64,000 bases of DNA, taken from NCBI RefSeq assembly GCF_029870285.1, contig NZ_JACSYA010000029.1, forward strand, positions 6,441 to 70,440, written 5' to 3'. Position 1 is the stretch's first letter; the number at the start of each line of letters is the position of its first letter. Positions 9,003-16,788 of the stretch are shown here, one piece after another. Source of the DNA: Delftia sp. PS-11. Lineage in GTDB: Bacteria; Pseudomonadota; Gammaproteobacteria; Burkholderiales; Burkholderiaceae_C. Position numbers and translations under genes: made by a program. The notes under the pieces were generated by a model. That model ran no database searches, was not told the origin of the DNA, and saw nothing but the letters and a program-made list of their open reading frames with translations.

Positions 9003-9805
9003 GCCTGTCTCTCCACCAGCGCCAGCACCCGCAGCGGGCTGCCGCTGCCGTTCTCGATCTTCAGCGGCGCGGCCACCACCAGCGCGCCCACTGGCGGCAG
9101 CTGATCCAGATGGGTCAGGCATTGCAGGCCGTACTTGCCCGCGCCGTGCATCAGCGAGTGGCAGGGATAGGGCGGGCGCAGGTGGTAGCCCTGTCCAGCA
9201 TCCGTGCCGATGGCCTCCGAGCCGAAGCCCAGCACGTCGCGCTGCTCGACCAGCATGCGCACCGCATCGGTGTCCGGCCCCGGTGTGTGCTGGCCGCTGG
9301 CATCGAAGTTCTGGAAGGCCTCGGCATCGCGCGCCGGCCACCAGCGCCGAGACCAGTCGGTGCGCATCAGCACCCAGCTGCCGGCCGGGATGCGGCCATG
9401 CTGCGCCTCGAAGCGCTCGATGTCGGCCACGCCCATCAGATAGTCGGGGTTGGCCGCAGCCTGCGCGCTGCAGTCGATCACGCAGGCCGGAGCGATGAAA
9501 TGCTGCGCCGGGATGCTGTCCACGGCGTTGTTGGGCAGGTCGCGCCCCGAGATCCAGTGGATGGGCGCATCGAAGTGCGTGCCGGTGTGTTCACCGCAGG
9601 AGAAGTTGTTCCAGTACCAGCCCGGCCCGCGCTCGTCATAGGCCGATATCTGTTCGATGCGAAACGGCTGGCACTGGCCCACATCGGGCGGCAGCGCGAT
9701 GGTGGGAAAGTCCGGGCTCAGTGTCTGCGTCAGATCGACGATGCAGATGCGGCCGGTGGCCAGGGCCAGCGCGACGCCGCCCAGCAGATCCAGGGAAGTG
9801 GGCAT
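8999..9805 (-). CDS. Cyclase/isatin-hydrolase family metal-dependent hydrolase
   Basis: 268 residues of the cyclase superfamily (PF04199 type), which includes kynurenine formamidase and isatin hydrolase. The diagnostic metal-binding motif HTGTHFDAPIHW is present (about residues 78-89), together with the N-terminal DLTQTLSPDFP and a C-terminal DAGQGYHLRPPYPCH segment. Start ATG 9805 is behind AGGA and one base downstream of the preceding stop. Isatin hydrolases open the lactam ring of isatin to isatinate. With a Rieske oxygenase, a Cys-less thiolase and IorAB in the same operon, an isatin or related lactam substrate is attractive but inferred. A formamidase activity cannot be excluded. Confidence 0.85.
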   Translation of the reverse strand: MPTSLDLLGGVALALATGRICIVDLTQTLSPDFPTIALPPDVGQCQPFRIEQISAYDERGPGWYWNNFSCGEHTGTHFDAPIHWISGRDLPNNAVDSIPAQHFIAPACVIDCSAQAAANPDYLMGVADIERFEAQHGRIPAGSWVLMRTDWSRRWWPARDAEAFQNFDASGQHTPGPDTDAVRMLVEQRDVLGFGSEAIGTDAGQGYHLRPPYPCHSLMHGAGKYGLQCLTHLDQLPPVGALVVAAPLKIENGSGSPLRVLALVERQA

Positions 9806-9806
9806 G

Positions 9807-11114
9807 TCAGAGTCCTCCTGCGGCAAGTTCACGTTCAAGTACCTTGGGGTCGTGGCGCCAGCGCTGGCGCCATTCCTGGGCCACGTCGCCGGGGTAGATG
9901 TCTTCGACGCCGTCGCGCAGCGCCTGGACGATGGCCGAGGCCAGCGCGGCCGGCGCGAGCTTGGGTGGCGGCAGGTTCTGGTTCCATTCATCATCGATGG
10001 GGCCGGGAAAGACATTGACCACGCGGATGCCCGCAGGCTGCATTTCCGCGCGCAGGCACTGCGCCAGCGACAGGGCGGCGGCCTTGGAGGCCGAGAAGGT
10101 GCCGTGCGCAGGGAAATTGGCCAGCGCGTAGACCGACAGCAGGTTGACCCAGGCCGTCGCATGGGTGGCGCCATCGGCCGCGCGGCCCTTGAGCGCCGGG
10201 CCGAAGCACTGTGCCAGCCGCAGCAGGCCGAAGTAGTTGACCTCCATCTCGGCCTTGGCCACATCGGTGCCGCGCCGCGCCGCGATGCCAAAGCCCCGGT
10301 GCAGTTCGGCCGTGTTGACCACGATATCGACCTTGCCGCCGATGCGGCCAGCCAGGGTGCTGACGGAGCGCTCGTCGGTCACATCCAGCGGCACCAGCGA
10401 CACCTGGGGCAAGGCTGCCAGCCCGGCCAGGCCTGACCCGGCCGGGCCTGATCCGGCCGAGCCTGACCCGGCCGGGCCCGGCAGCTGTTTCCAGGGCTCG
10501 GCATGGCCGACCCAGACCAGGTCGGCGCCGGCGCGGACCAGCGCATGGACCACGGCCTGGCCTACGGCGGATTTACCGTCCGTCACCAGCACCTTGCGGT
10601 ATCGGGGGTCGCTGGCCATTTCGCGCAGCAGGGGGTCGTCAGCCATGTTCGGGGTTCCTTTCTCGGGGCATGCGACAAGCACGGCCAGGCCGGACCGGTC
10701 CAGGCGCGCCTGGACCTGCACGCGGCAGGGCAGGGCCTGCTGCGCTGCGGCATCGCCATGCAGGTGGACCATGACGCTGGGCCCGGCGTCGAGCCGGACC
10801 ATGCCCAGCCGCCACGGCAGGCGCTCCCGGAAGTACAGGTCGTTGCTGTGGGCCAGTGTGGTGGACGCCAGCAGTTCGCCAGCGCCGTCCAGGGGCTGCC
10901 ATGGCAGGTCGGGCGAGAGGCAGCGGTGGCAGGCTTCGCGCGGCGGGTACTGCACCGCGCCGCATTCGGCGCACACCTGCAGCGCGAAGCGGCCTTCGGC
11001 GGCGGCAGCCGTCAGGCCCAGCGCGACGCGCCCGCGTGCGGACGGCGGCAGGTTCAGCTGCGGTGTGCGCAGCACCGGGTTCTTGGGCGCGGGTTTCATG
11101 AAGGGCTGGGTCAT
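9807..11114 (-). CDS. DUF35 OB-fold (Zn-ribbon) protein fused to a degenerate short-chain dehydrogenase
   Basis: A 435-residue two-domain protein. Residues about 25-150 form a DUF35 acyl-CoA-associated protein with a rubredoxin-like zinc ribbon (C48, C51, C62, C65) and an OB fold. Such proteins partner thiolase-like enzymes (BbsA with BbsB, ChsH2 with Ltp2). Residues about 172-430 are an SDR fold, but the glycine motif reads TDGKSAVGQ, NNAG has become NTAE, and the catalytic Tyr position is Phe340 (FSASK). The SDR half is therefore probably not catalytic by itself. A linker (about 212-233) of Gly/Ala/Ser/Pro repeats is encoded by 15-bp tandem repeats. The stop overlaps nothing but lies one base before the next ATG, and the start shares ATGA with the thiolase-like gene, its likely partner. 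The start is ATG 11114 behind GGAGAG. Confidence 0.8.
   Translation of the reverse strand: MTQPFMKPAPKNPVLRTPQLNLPPSARGRVALGLTAAAAEGRFALQVCAECGAVQYPPREACHRCLSPDLPWQPLDGAGELLASTTLAHSNDLYFRERLPWRLGMVRLDAGPSVMVHLHGDAAAQQALPCRVQVQARLDRSGLAVLVACPEKGTPNMADDPLLREMASDPRYRKVLVTDGKSAVGQAVVHALVRAGADLVWVGHAEPWKQLPGPAGSGSAGSGPAGSGLAGLAALPQVSLVPLDVTDERSVSTLAGRIGGKVDIVVNTAELHRGFGIAARRGTDVAKAEMEVNYFGLLRLAQCFGPALKGRAADGATHATAWVNLLSVYALANFPAHGTFSASKAAALSLAQCLRAEMQPAGIRVVNVFPGPIDDEWNQNLPPPKLAPAALASAIVQALRDGVEDIYPGDVAQEWRQRWRHDPKVLERELAAGGL
10429..10473 (+). repeat. 15-bp tandem repeat, three units, coding for a Gly/Ala/Ser linker
   Basis: Three consecutive 15-base units of the form RGGCCTGAYCCGGCC, with partial copies on both sides. 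In the fusion gene (minus strand) they encode an AGSGx-type five-residue repeat. Such in-frame repeats can expand or contract without breaking the frame. Confidence 0.8.
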
Positions 11115-12289
11115 GTGCTGCTCTCCAGGATCACCGCGCCGGTGCACAGGCAGCGGTCATAGGTCACCATGCCGAAGCCGCCTACCAGCGCGGTGCGCGC
11201 GCCGGGCACACTGCGCCCGCCAGCCTGGCCGGTGAGCTGGCGCAGCGTCTCGGTCAGGCCCAGAAAGCCGCCCGCCGCCCCCGCCTGGCCGCAGGACAGC
11301 TGACCGCCGCCGGTGTTGTGCGGGAAGTCGCCGGTCACTGTCAGGTCGTGGCTGCGCACAAAGGCCGGCCCCTCCCCCTTGCCGCAAAAGCCCAGGTCCT
11401 CCATCTGCATCATCGCGATCACCGGATAGTCGTCATAGGTCTGCAGCAGGTCGATGCCCTGCGGCCCGATGCCTGCCTGGGCATAGAGGTCGCTGCGGTC
11501 CATGGCCCAGCCGCCGCGCAGCATCACCGGGTCGTCGGCGTAGGCGTTGTGGCGCTCGATGGCGCCGCGCAGCAGCACATGGGGCAGGCCCAGGCCGCGT
11601 GCGCGCTCGGGCGCCATCACGAGAAAGGCTTCAGCGCCAGCGCAGGGCATGACGCAGTCGAACAGATGGATGGGGTCGGAGATCGGCCGCGCCGCCATGT
11701 AGTCGTCCAGCGTCAGCGGCTTGCGCAGCAGCGCGCCGGGGTTGTGCAGCGCATTGCTGCGCTGGGCCACGGCGATGCGGCCGAAGTCCTCGCGCTGCGC
11801 GCCATAGGTGCGCATGTAGTGGGCCGTGATGAAGGCGAACATGGAGTTGGGCCCGCCCGCGCCATAGGGGTAGCTGGCATCGCGCGCGAAATCGCTGAAG
11901 GCGCCCAGCGTCTGGCGGAACGAGTCCACATGGTTGGTGTCGGCCGCCACGCAGGCCACCACATCGGCATCGCCGCACTGCACGGCGCGCGCGGCGCGGC
12001 GCAGCGCCATCACGCCCGAGGCGCCGCCCGTGGGGATATGGTCCAGCCATCGCGGCGACAGGCCCAGGTGCTGCGTCACGCCCACTGCCGTATCGGGCGC
12101 CAGCGAGAAGCTGCTGACCGTCAGGCCGTCGATCTGCGCCTTGGCCAGGCCGCTGCCGGCCAGCAGGCCGCGCACGGCCTGCCCCAGGAACCAGTGCGCG
12201 CCATGGGTGCTGTAGCGCGTGTAGGGCACGGTCACGGGCACGGCCAGCGCCACGCCCTCATAGCCTTTGCGTTGCAGGTATGCCGTCAT
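11111..12289 (-). CDS. Thiolase-like (SCP-x/Ltp2-type) protein lacking the nucleophilic cysteine
   Basis: 392-residue thiolase-fold protein. In true thiolases a Cys sits in the NxxCxSG segment; here the matching stretch is TGGASG (87-92), with Gly89 in the Cys place. The usual C-terminal GHPxGA is CGQAGAA (333-339), so the His is gone as well. Tyr285/288 in QTYDDYP and Tyr377 in MVTYDRC lie where Ltp2-type aldolases, as I recall, carry their catalytic tyrosines. Ltp2 with a DUF35 partner performs retro-aldol cleavage of 3-hydroxyacyl-CoA esters. The next gene here encodes a DUF35 domain, with start/stop overlap. I infer carbon-carbon cleavage of a tertiary 3-hydroxyacyl-CoA rather than thiolysis. 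ATG 12289 has a weak ribosome site. Confidence 0.8.
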   Translation of the reverse strand: MTAYLQRKGYEGVALAVPVTVPYTRYSTHGAHWFLGQAVRGLLAGSGLAKAQIDGLTVSSFSLAPDTAVGVTQHLGLSPRWLDHIPTGGASGVMALRRAARAVQCGDADVVACVAADTNHVDSFRQTLGAFSDFARDASYPYGAGGPNSMFAFITAHYMRTYGAQREDFGRIAVAQRSNALHNPGALLRKPLTLDDYMAARPISDPIHLFDCVMPCAGAEAFLVMAPERARGLGLPHVLLRGAIERHNAYADDPVMLRGGWAMDRSDLYAQAGIGPQGIDLLQTYDDYPVIAMMQMEDLGFCGKGEGPAFVRSHDLTVTGDFPHNTGGGQLSCGQAGAAGGFLGLTETLRQLTGQAGGRSVPGARTALVGGFGMVTYDRCLCTGAVILESST

Positions 12290-12365
12290 ATGCAGTCCAG
12301 CCGGATGGCAGGCGCCAGGGACTGTGTCAGGCGTCTAAGGGTTGGCATGGCGGTGTCTCCCGAGG

Positions 12366-13958
12366 TCAGCGCTTGAGCTGTATGCCGGCCGCCTCGCGGT
12401 CCCAGGTCTGTGGCGTGGTGCCGCGCTCGCGCAGCTTGAATTTCTGCACCTTGCCGTTCTCGGTCGAGGGCAGGGCGGCCATGTATTCCAGGTAGCGGGG
12501 CACGGCGAAGTACGCCATGCGCTGTTCGCAAAAGCGCACCAGCTGCACCGGGTCGGGCGCGGCGCCTTCGCGCAGCACGATGGCGGCCATGACCTCGTCT
12601 TCGGCCAGTTCGCTGCGCACCGGAAATACCGCCGCCACGGCCACGTCAGGGTGGCTCAGCAGCACCTGCTCGACCTCGTAGGAGGAGATGTTTTCGCCGC
12701 GCCGGCGGATGGCGTCCTTGAGGCGGTCGAGGAAGGTGAAGAAGCCGTCGGCATCGCACACCACGCGGTCGCCAGTGTGGAACCATAGGTTGCGCCAGGC
12801 CTCCACGGTCTTGTCAGGCATGCCGAAATAGCCGGTGGCGAAGGCAAAGGGCTGGTCGGCGCGCAGCAGCAGCTCGCCGGGCGTGCCCGGCGGCACGGGC
12901 TCGTCGTGCGCATCGGCCACGCGCGCGGTGAAGCCCGGCACCACGCGGCCCATGCTGCCGGGGCGCTGCCCGGCATCCAGGCCGATGACGAAGTTGGTTT
13001 CGGTGGAGCCATAGCCGTCCAGCAGGCGCATGCCGAAGCGCTCGCTGAACTGCGCATGAAAGCGCGGCGGCACGCCGGGCGCCAGCGCAATGCGCACGCG
13101 GTGGGCGCGGTCGTGCGGCGCCTCGGGCCGGGACAGCAGGATGGGCACCATGGCCCCCAGCACATAGGTCACGGTGGCCTGGTGGCGCGCCAGCGCGGGC
13201 CAAAAGCCTGTGGCCGAAAAGCGCTTTTCCACCACCAGCGTGGAGCCGGTGAGCAAGGCCTGAAAGAAGGCATTCATGGCGTTGGTGTGGAACAGCGGCA
13301 GCGTGGTCAGCAGCACCTCGCCGTCGCCCAGCTCCAGCAGGCGGGCCGTGTGGTGGCCCCACCAGTAAAACTGCGCATGCGGGCAGCACACGCCCTTGGA
13401 CAGGCCGGTCGTGCCGGAGGTGTAGAGGATGGCCAGCGTGTCGCCGGGCTGGGCGGGTGCGGGATCGGCCGGCTCATGGGCCTGGATATCGCCGGATGGC
13501 GGGAAAGGCTCGGTGCCGGGCTCGGGCGGCGCATCGATGCGCCATATGCGCTCCAGCGCGAGGCTGGCGCCCCCCTCCAGCGCGCGCCATGCCGCCAGGC
13601 CTTCGGCTTCGGCCACCAGCAGCCGCGCGCCGGAGTTGGCCAGGATGTGCCGCAGCGCGGCGCCGCGCACGGCGGTGTTGACCGGCACGGTGATGGCGCC
13701 AATCCAGGCGCAGCCCAGGAAGGTCTGCAGGAACTCGGCACGGTTGCCGCACATCAGCGCCACGCGGTCGCCCGCATTGATGCCGGCAGCCCGCAGCGCC
13801 GCGCCCATGGACTGGGCGGCGCGCAGCGCGTCGGCATAGCGCCAGCGGGTCTCGCCAGCGACCAGCAGCGTGCGCTGGGCGAAGCGGCTGCATTGGATCT
13901 GCAGCATCGCCGGCAGGGTGCGGTCGGCGGGCGCAAGGTTTTCCATCGCAAAGGACAT
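12366..13958 (-). CDS. Acyl-CoA ligase (AMP-forming)
   Basis: 530-residue ANL-superfamily enzyme that activates a carboxylic acid to its CoA thioester with ATP. Visible motifs are the P-loop YTSGTTGLSKG, the A5 motif YGSTET, TGD in the hinge region, RRGENISSYEVE, and the catalytic Lys in NGKVQK near the C-terminus. ATG 13958 (GAGG eight bases upstream) is preferred to GTG 13970, which has no clear ribosome site; both follow the stop of the oxygenase beta gene. The acyl pocket does not reveal the substrate. Its place between the ring oxygenase and the thiolase-like gene suggests it makes the CoA ester of the oxygenated product, an aryl acetic acid in the model. Confidence 0.9.
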   Translation of the reverse strand: MSFAMENLAPADRTLPAMLQIQCSRFAQRTLLVAGETRWRYADALRAAQSMGAALRAAGINAGDRVALMCGNRAEFLQTFLGCAWIGAITVPVNTAVRGAALRHILANSGARLLVAEAEGLAAWRALEGGASLALERIWRIDAPPEPGTEPFPPSGDIQAHEPADPAPAQPGDTLAILYTSGTTGLSKGVCCPHAQFYWWGHHTARLLELGDGEVLLTTLPLFHTNAMNAFFQALLTGSTLVVEKRFSATGFWPALARHQATVTYVLGAMVPILLSRPEAPHDRAHRVRIALAPGVPPRFHAQFSERFGMRLLDGYGSTETNFVIGLDAGQRPGSMGRVVPGFTARVADAHDEPVPPGTPGELLLRADQPFAFATGYFGMPDKTVEAWRNLWFHTGDRVVCDADGFFTFLDRLKDAIRRRGENISSYEVEQVLLSHPDVAVAAVFPVRSELAEDEVMAAIVLREGAAPDPVQLVRFCEQRMAYFAVPRYLEYMAALPSTENGKVQKFKLRERGTTPQTWDREAAGIQLKR

Positions 13959-13966
13959 CGCTGGCC

Positions 13967-14458
13967 TCACATGAACAGTTGCATGTTGCCGAACGCGGCA
14001 TCGCAGTTGACCAGGTCCACGCGCTTGAGCCGGATGCGCAGCGCGCCATCGCCCTGCAGCACCAGTTCATGGCGGGCCCAGCCGGCATACAGCGTCTGCT
14101 CGTCCTGGCGCGTTTCGATGTAGTGGAATGCCGTGCGGCATGCATAGACGCCGGCTGCGTCGTCGCGCGCGGCCACGCGCGGCGTCTGCAGCAGGTGGTG
14201 GCAGCGGCTGGCGGGCTGCTGCGAGAAGGTGCGCGCGCCGCGCAGGCGCTTGATGCGCACCTGCAGCAGCAGCCGGTCTTCGTACAGCAGCGAGGCATGC
14301 AGGCGCGGATCGGTCTGCCCGTGGGCCAGCGGCATCCAGTAGCGGCCATCGTCGCTGAACAGGGCCAGCCAGTCGTCAAAACGCAGCTCGTCCAGCAGTT
14401 GCGCTTCGTCGAGCACGAAATCGATGAGTTGCTGATCGGTGGGGGGCGGCGTATTCAT
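13967..14458 (-). CDS. Rieske ring-hydroxylating dioxygenase, beta (small) subunit
   Basis: 163 residues with the NTF2-like fold of the RHDO small subunit (SnoaL-like; FVLDEAQLLDELRFDDWLAL then DDGRYWMPL). It has a structural role in the alpha-beta hexamer. ATG 14458 is behind GGAGG and shares ATGA with the alpha stop, so translation is coupled. It is followed directly by the acyl-CoA ligase. A small subunit is typical of oxygenases acting on aromatic acids and hydrocarbons, which sets this enzyme apart from single-subunit demethylases. Confidence 0.9.
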   Translation of the reverse strand: MNTPPPTDQQLIDFVLDEAQLLDELRFDDWLALFSDDGRYWMPLAHGQTDPRLHASLLYEDRLLLQVRIKRLRGARTFSQQPASRCHHLLQTPRVAARDDAAGVYACRTAFHYIETRQDEQTLYAGWARHELVLQGDGALRIRLKRVDLVNCDAAFGNMQLFM

Positions 14459-15792
14459 GCCCGGGCCTCCTGCGCGCGCATGCCGGCCGTCATGAAGTGC
14501 ACCCAGGCGCGCATCTGGCTGCGCATCTGCCATTCGCTGGTGCCGTTGACGACGGCTTCGGCCTGCGGCTGTTTTTCCGATGGGTCGAACAGGCGGCCCA
14601 TGTGCACCCACTGCGAGCCGCGCGAGGCCAGGCCCTGCTGGGCGCGCTCGTACATCTCCAGGTCGTCGTGGCCGACGACCGAGGTGGGCGCATTGACCAG
14701 GCGGTTGTACATCAGGGTGCGCTCCAGCAGCATGTCGGGCGCGCCCACAAGGCGAAAGGTCCAGCTCTCGACCAGGGTGCGGTCCACGGCCAGCGGGCGA
14801 AAGATGCGCAGCGTCTGTATCGGTCCCTTGACCATGATGTTGGGGAAGTACACCGTGTTGTGGCGCACATCACCCAGGATGGCCCGGGCGCGGTCTTCGC
14901 CATAGGCAGCCACCATGCTCTCCCAGTAGCCGGGCGCGGGCGAGTACGCCGCGTGCAGGGAGTCGCTGACGCCGGTATGGCCGTGGCCGTTGGGCCAGAC
15001 GCGGATGCCCATGTTCTCGAAGAATTCGTACGGGCTCACAAAGGGCGCGAACAGTTCCACGGCCATGGGCTTGGGCGTGCCCTCGGGGGCCTGCTGCCAG
15101 ACCTTCACCGCCGTGCCCGCCGAGGACTCGTGCGCCACCATGGGGTGGCAGGTGTCGGTCTGGTTGTCCACCAGCATCTTCCAGTTGCAGCGGTGCAGGT
15201 AGCGCATCACGCCGCCGGCCACCTCCAGCCGGCCTTCGGGCGAGCGTTCGACCATGTTGTCCAGCGTGGACAGGGAAGGGCCGAAGAACTGCGCAAAGCC
15301 GATGCCCTCGGGCTGCAGGCGGCAGAACACGAAGTCGCGGTAGACCTCGACGGCGCCCACGGCAGCCATGCCCTGGCTGGCCTCGCAGGTCTCGAAGCCG
15401 GTGTGGTCGTAGCCTTTCCTGAGCGGGATGGACAGCAGCCGGCCGTCGGTGCGGTATGTCCAGGCGTGGTAGGGGCAGCGGAAGAATTTGCCGGTGCTGC
15501 CGCAGCCTTCGGGCACGAGCTGCACGCCCTTGTGGGCGCAGCGGTTGTAGAGCACCCTGATGCTGGCGTCGGTGTGGCGCACCATGACCACGGGCTGGTC
15601 GCCCACGGTGGTGGCATAAAAGTCGCCGGGCCGGGGAATCTGGCTGGCGTGGCCCACATAGACCCAGGTGCTGGCAAACAGCTGCTGCATCTCCAGCGCG
15701 AAAATCTCGCTGTGGATGTAGCAGTCCTTGTGGACCTCGGTATCGCGCACGAGGGCGGCCACCGCCGCAGGGTTGTCGAGGTAGCGGGTCAT
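14455..15792 (-). CDS. Rieske ring-hydroxylating dioxygenase, alpha (catalytic) subunit
   Basis: 445 residues. The N-terminal Rieske [2Fe-2S] domain has C85-x-H87 and C106-x2-H109 (RCAHKG and FRCPYHAW). The C-terminal catalytic domain carries the mononuclear iron site: D213-x2-H216-x4-H221 in DTCHPMVAH, after the NWK motif, with the third ligand probably in GHDDLEMYE. Electrons should come from the reductase encoded two genes upstream (16789-17784). The reaction adds dioxygen to an aromatic ring. The operon context, with IorAB, a CoA ligase and an isatin-hydrolase-type enzyme, points to an indole or oxindole acid, as in the auxin-degrading oxygenases of Variovorax and Bradyrhizobium. That assignment needs alignment. 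Confidence 0.93.
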   Translation of the reverse strand: MTRYLDNPAAVAALVRDTEVHKDCYIHSEIFALEMQQLFASTWVYVGHASQIPRPGDFYATTVGDQPVVMVRHTDASIRVLYNRCAHKGVQLVPEGCGSTGKFFRCPYHAWTYRTDGRLLSIPLRKGYDHTGFETCEASQGMAAVGAVEVYRDFVFCRLQPEGIGFAQFFGPSLSTLDNMVERSPEGRLEVAGGVMRYLHRCNWKMLVDNQTDTCHPMVAHESSAGTAVKVWQQAPEGTPKPMAVELFAPFVSPYEFFENMGIRVWPNGHGHTGVSDSLHAAYSPAPGYWESMVAAYGEDRARAILGDVRHNTVYFPNIMVKGPIQTLRIFRPLAVDRTLVESWTFRLVGAPDMLLERTLMYNRLVNAPTSVVGHDDLEMYERAQQGLASRGSQWVHMGRLFDPSEKQPQAEAVVNGTSEWQMRSQMRAWVHFMTAGMRAQEARA

Positions 15793-15796
15793 GGCG

Positions 15797-16756
15797 TCAG
15801 TCCAGGCGGATGTTGGCGTTGCGGATCACGCGGCCCCAGCGTTCGCGCTCCTGCGCGGCATAGCGCGTGGCCTCGGCGGCCGTGGTGGGCAGCGGCTCGA
15901 TGCCCAGCGCCTGCATGCGGGCCTTCACATCGTCCGATTGCAGCGCCGCGTTCAGCGCCTTGTTCAGGGTCTCGACCGTGGCCGCCCGGGTGGCCGCAGG
16001 CACGACCAGGGCCTGCCAGGCATAGGCCTCGAAGCCGGGCAGGCCCTGTTCGGCCAGGGTGGGCAGATCGGACAGGGTCTTGACGCGCTGCGGGCTGGCA
16101 ACGCCGATGGCGCGCACCTTGCCCGCGCTGATGAAGGGGCCGCCGCTGGAGGTATCGACGAACATGAAAGGCAGCTGGCCGCCTGCCACGTCGGCCAGGG
16201 CAGGCGCGGCGCCACGGTAGGGCACATGGGCCAGGTTCAGCCCGGTCTGGGAGCGAAACAGCTCCACCGCCAGATGGTGGGGGCTGCCCACGCCGGGACT
16301 GCCGTAGCTGACGCCTTCTGGCGCCGTTCTGGCCCAGGCCAGGAACTCCTGCAGGTTTTTGGCGGGCACATTCGGCGCCACCACCATCACCAGCGGAAAC
16401 CGCGCAATCATGCCGGCCAGCGCGAAGTCCTTCTCTGCACTGTAGGTCAGCTTGCCGTAGAGAAAGGGGTTGGCCGCCAGCACGGCCGAATCGACCGTGG
16501 AGACGGTGTGCTCGGGACTGCGCGTGCGGGCCACGTATTCGGCGGCGATGTTGGCGCCAGCGCCCGGCTTGTTCACGACGATGAAGGACTGGCGCATGCT
16601 CTTGCCCATGGCATCGGCCAGCATGCGTGCCACCACGTCGGAGCCGCCGCCCGGCGCATAGCCCACGACCCATTCGACGGGCTTGCCGTCATTGGCCAGC
16701 GCGGCCAGGGGAAACAGGGCCAGCGCAGCCAGCCGCCTCAAGGTTCTGAGCATCAT
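15797..16756 (-). CDS. Bug/TctC-type periplasmic solute-binding protein
   Basis: 319 residues with a signal peptide (about 1-21, ending in ALA). It is a tripartite tricarboxylate transporter receptor: family signatures are VEWVVGYAPGGGSDVVAR near the mature N-terminus, VVNKPGAGANIAAEYV, YGSPGVGSPHHLA and AHVPYRGAAPALADV. It would bind a carboxylate in the periplasm. No TctA or TctB membrane gene is in the window, which is common for the many orphan Bug proteins of Comamonadaceae and Bordetella. It is the first of two such genes in this operon, so the ligand is probably the aromatic acid or a breakdown product. ATG 16756 is behind GAGGAA. Confidence 0.9.
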   Translation of the reverse strand: MMLRTLRRLAALALFPLAALANDGKPVEWVVGYAPGGGSDVVARMLADAMGKSMRQSFIVVNKPGAGANIAAEYVARTRSPEHTVSTVDSAVLAANPFLYGKLTYSAEKDFALAGMIARFPLVMVVAPNVPAKNLQEFLAWARTAPEGVSYGSPGVGSPHHLAVELFRSQTGLNLAHVPYRGAAPALADVAGGQLPFMFVDTSSGGPFISAGKVRAIGVASPQRVKTLSDLPTLAEQGLPGFEAYAWQALVVPAATRAATVETLNKALNAALQSDDVKARMQALGIEPLPTTAAEATRYAAQERERWGRVIRNANIRLD

Positions 16757-16788
16757 CGGGGGTTCCTCGCGTGGGGTAGTGGGGGGCC

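Noticed and set aside
10429..10473. CRISPR-like array
   Set aside because: The units are contiguous 15-mers without spacers and lie in a reading frame; they are coding tandem repeats.
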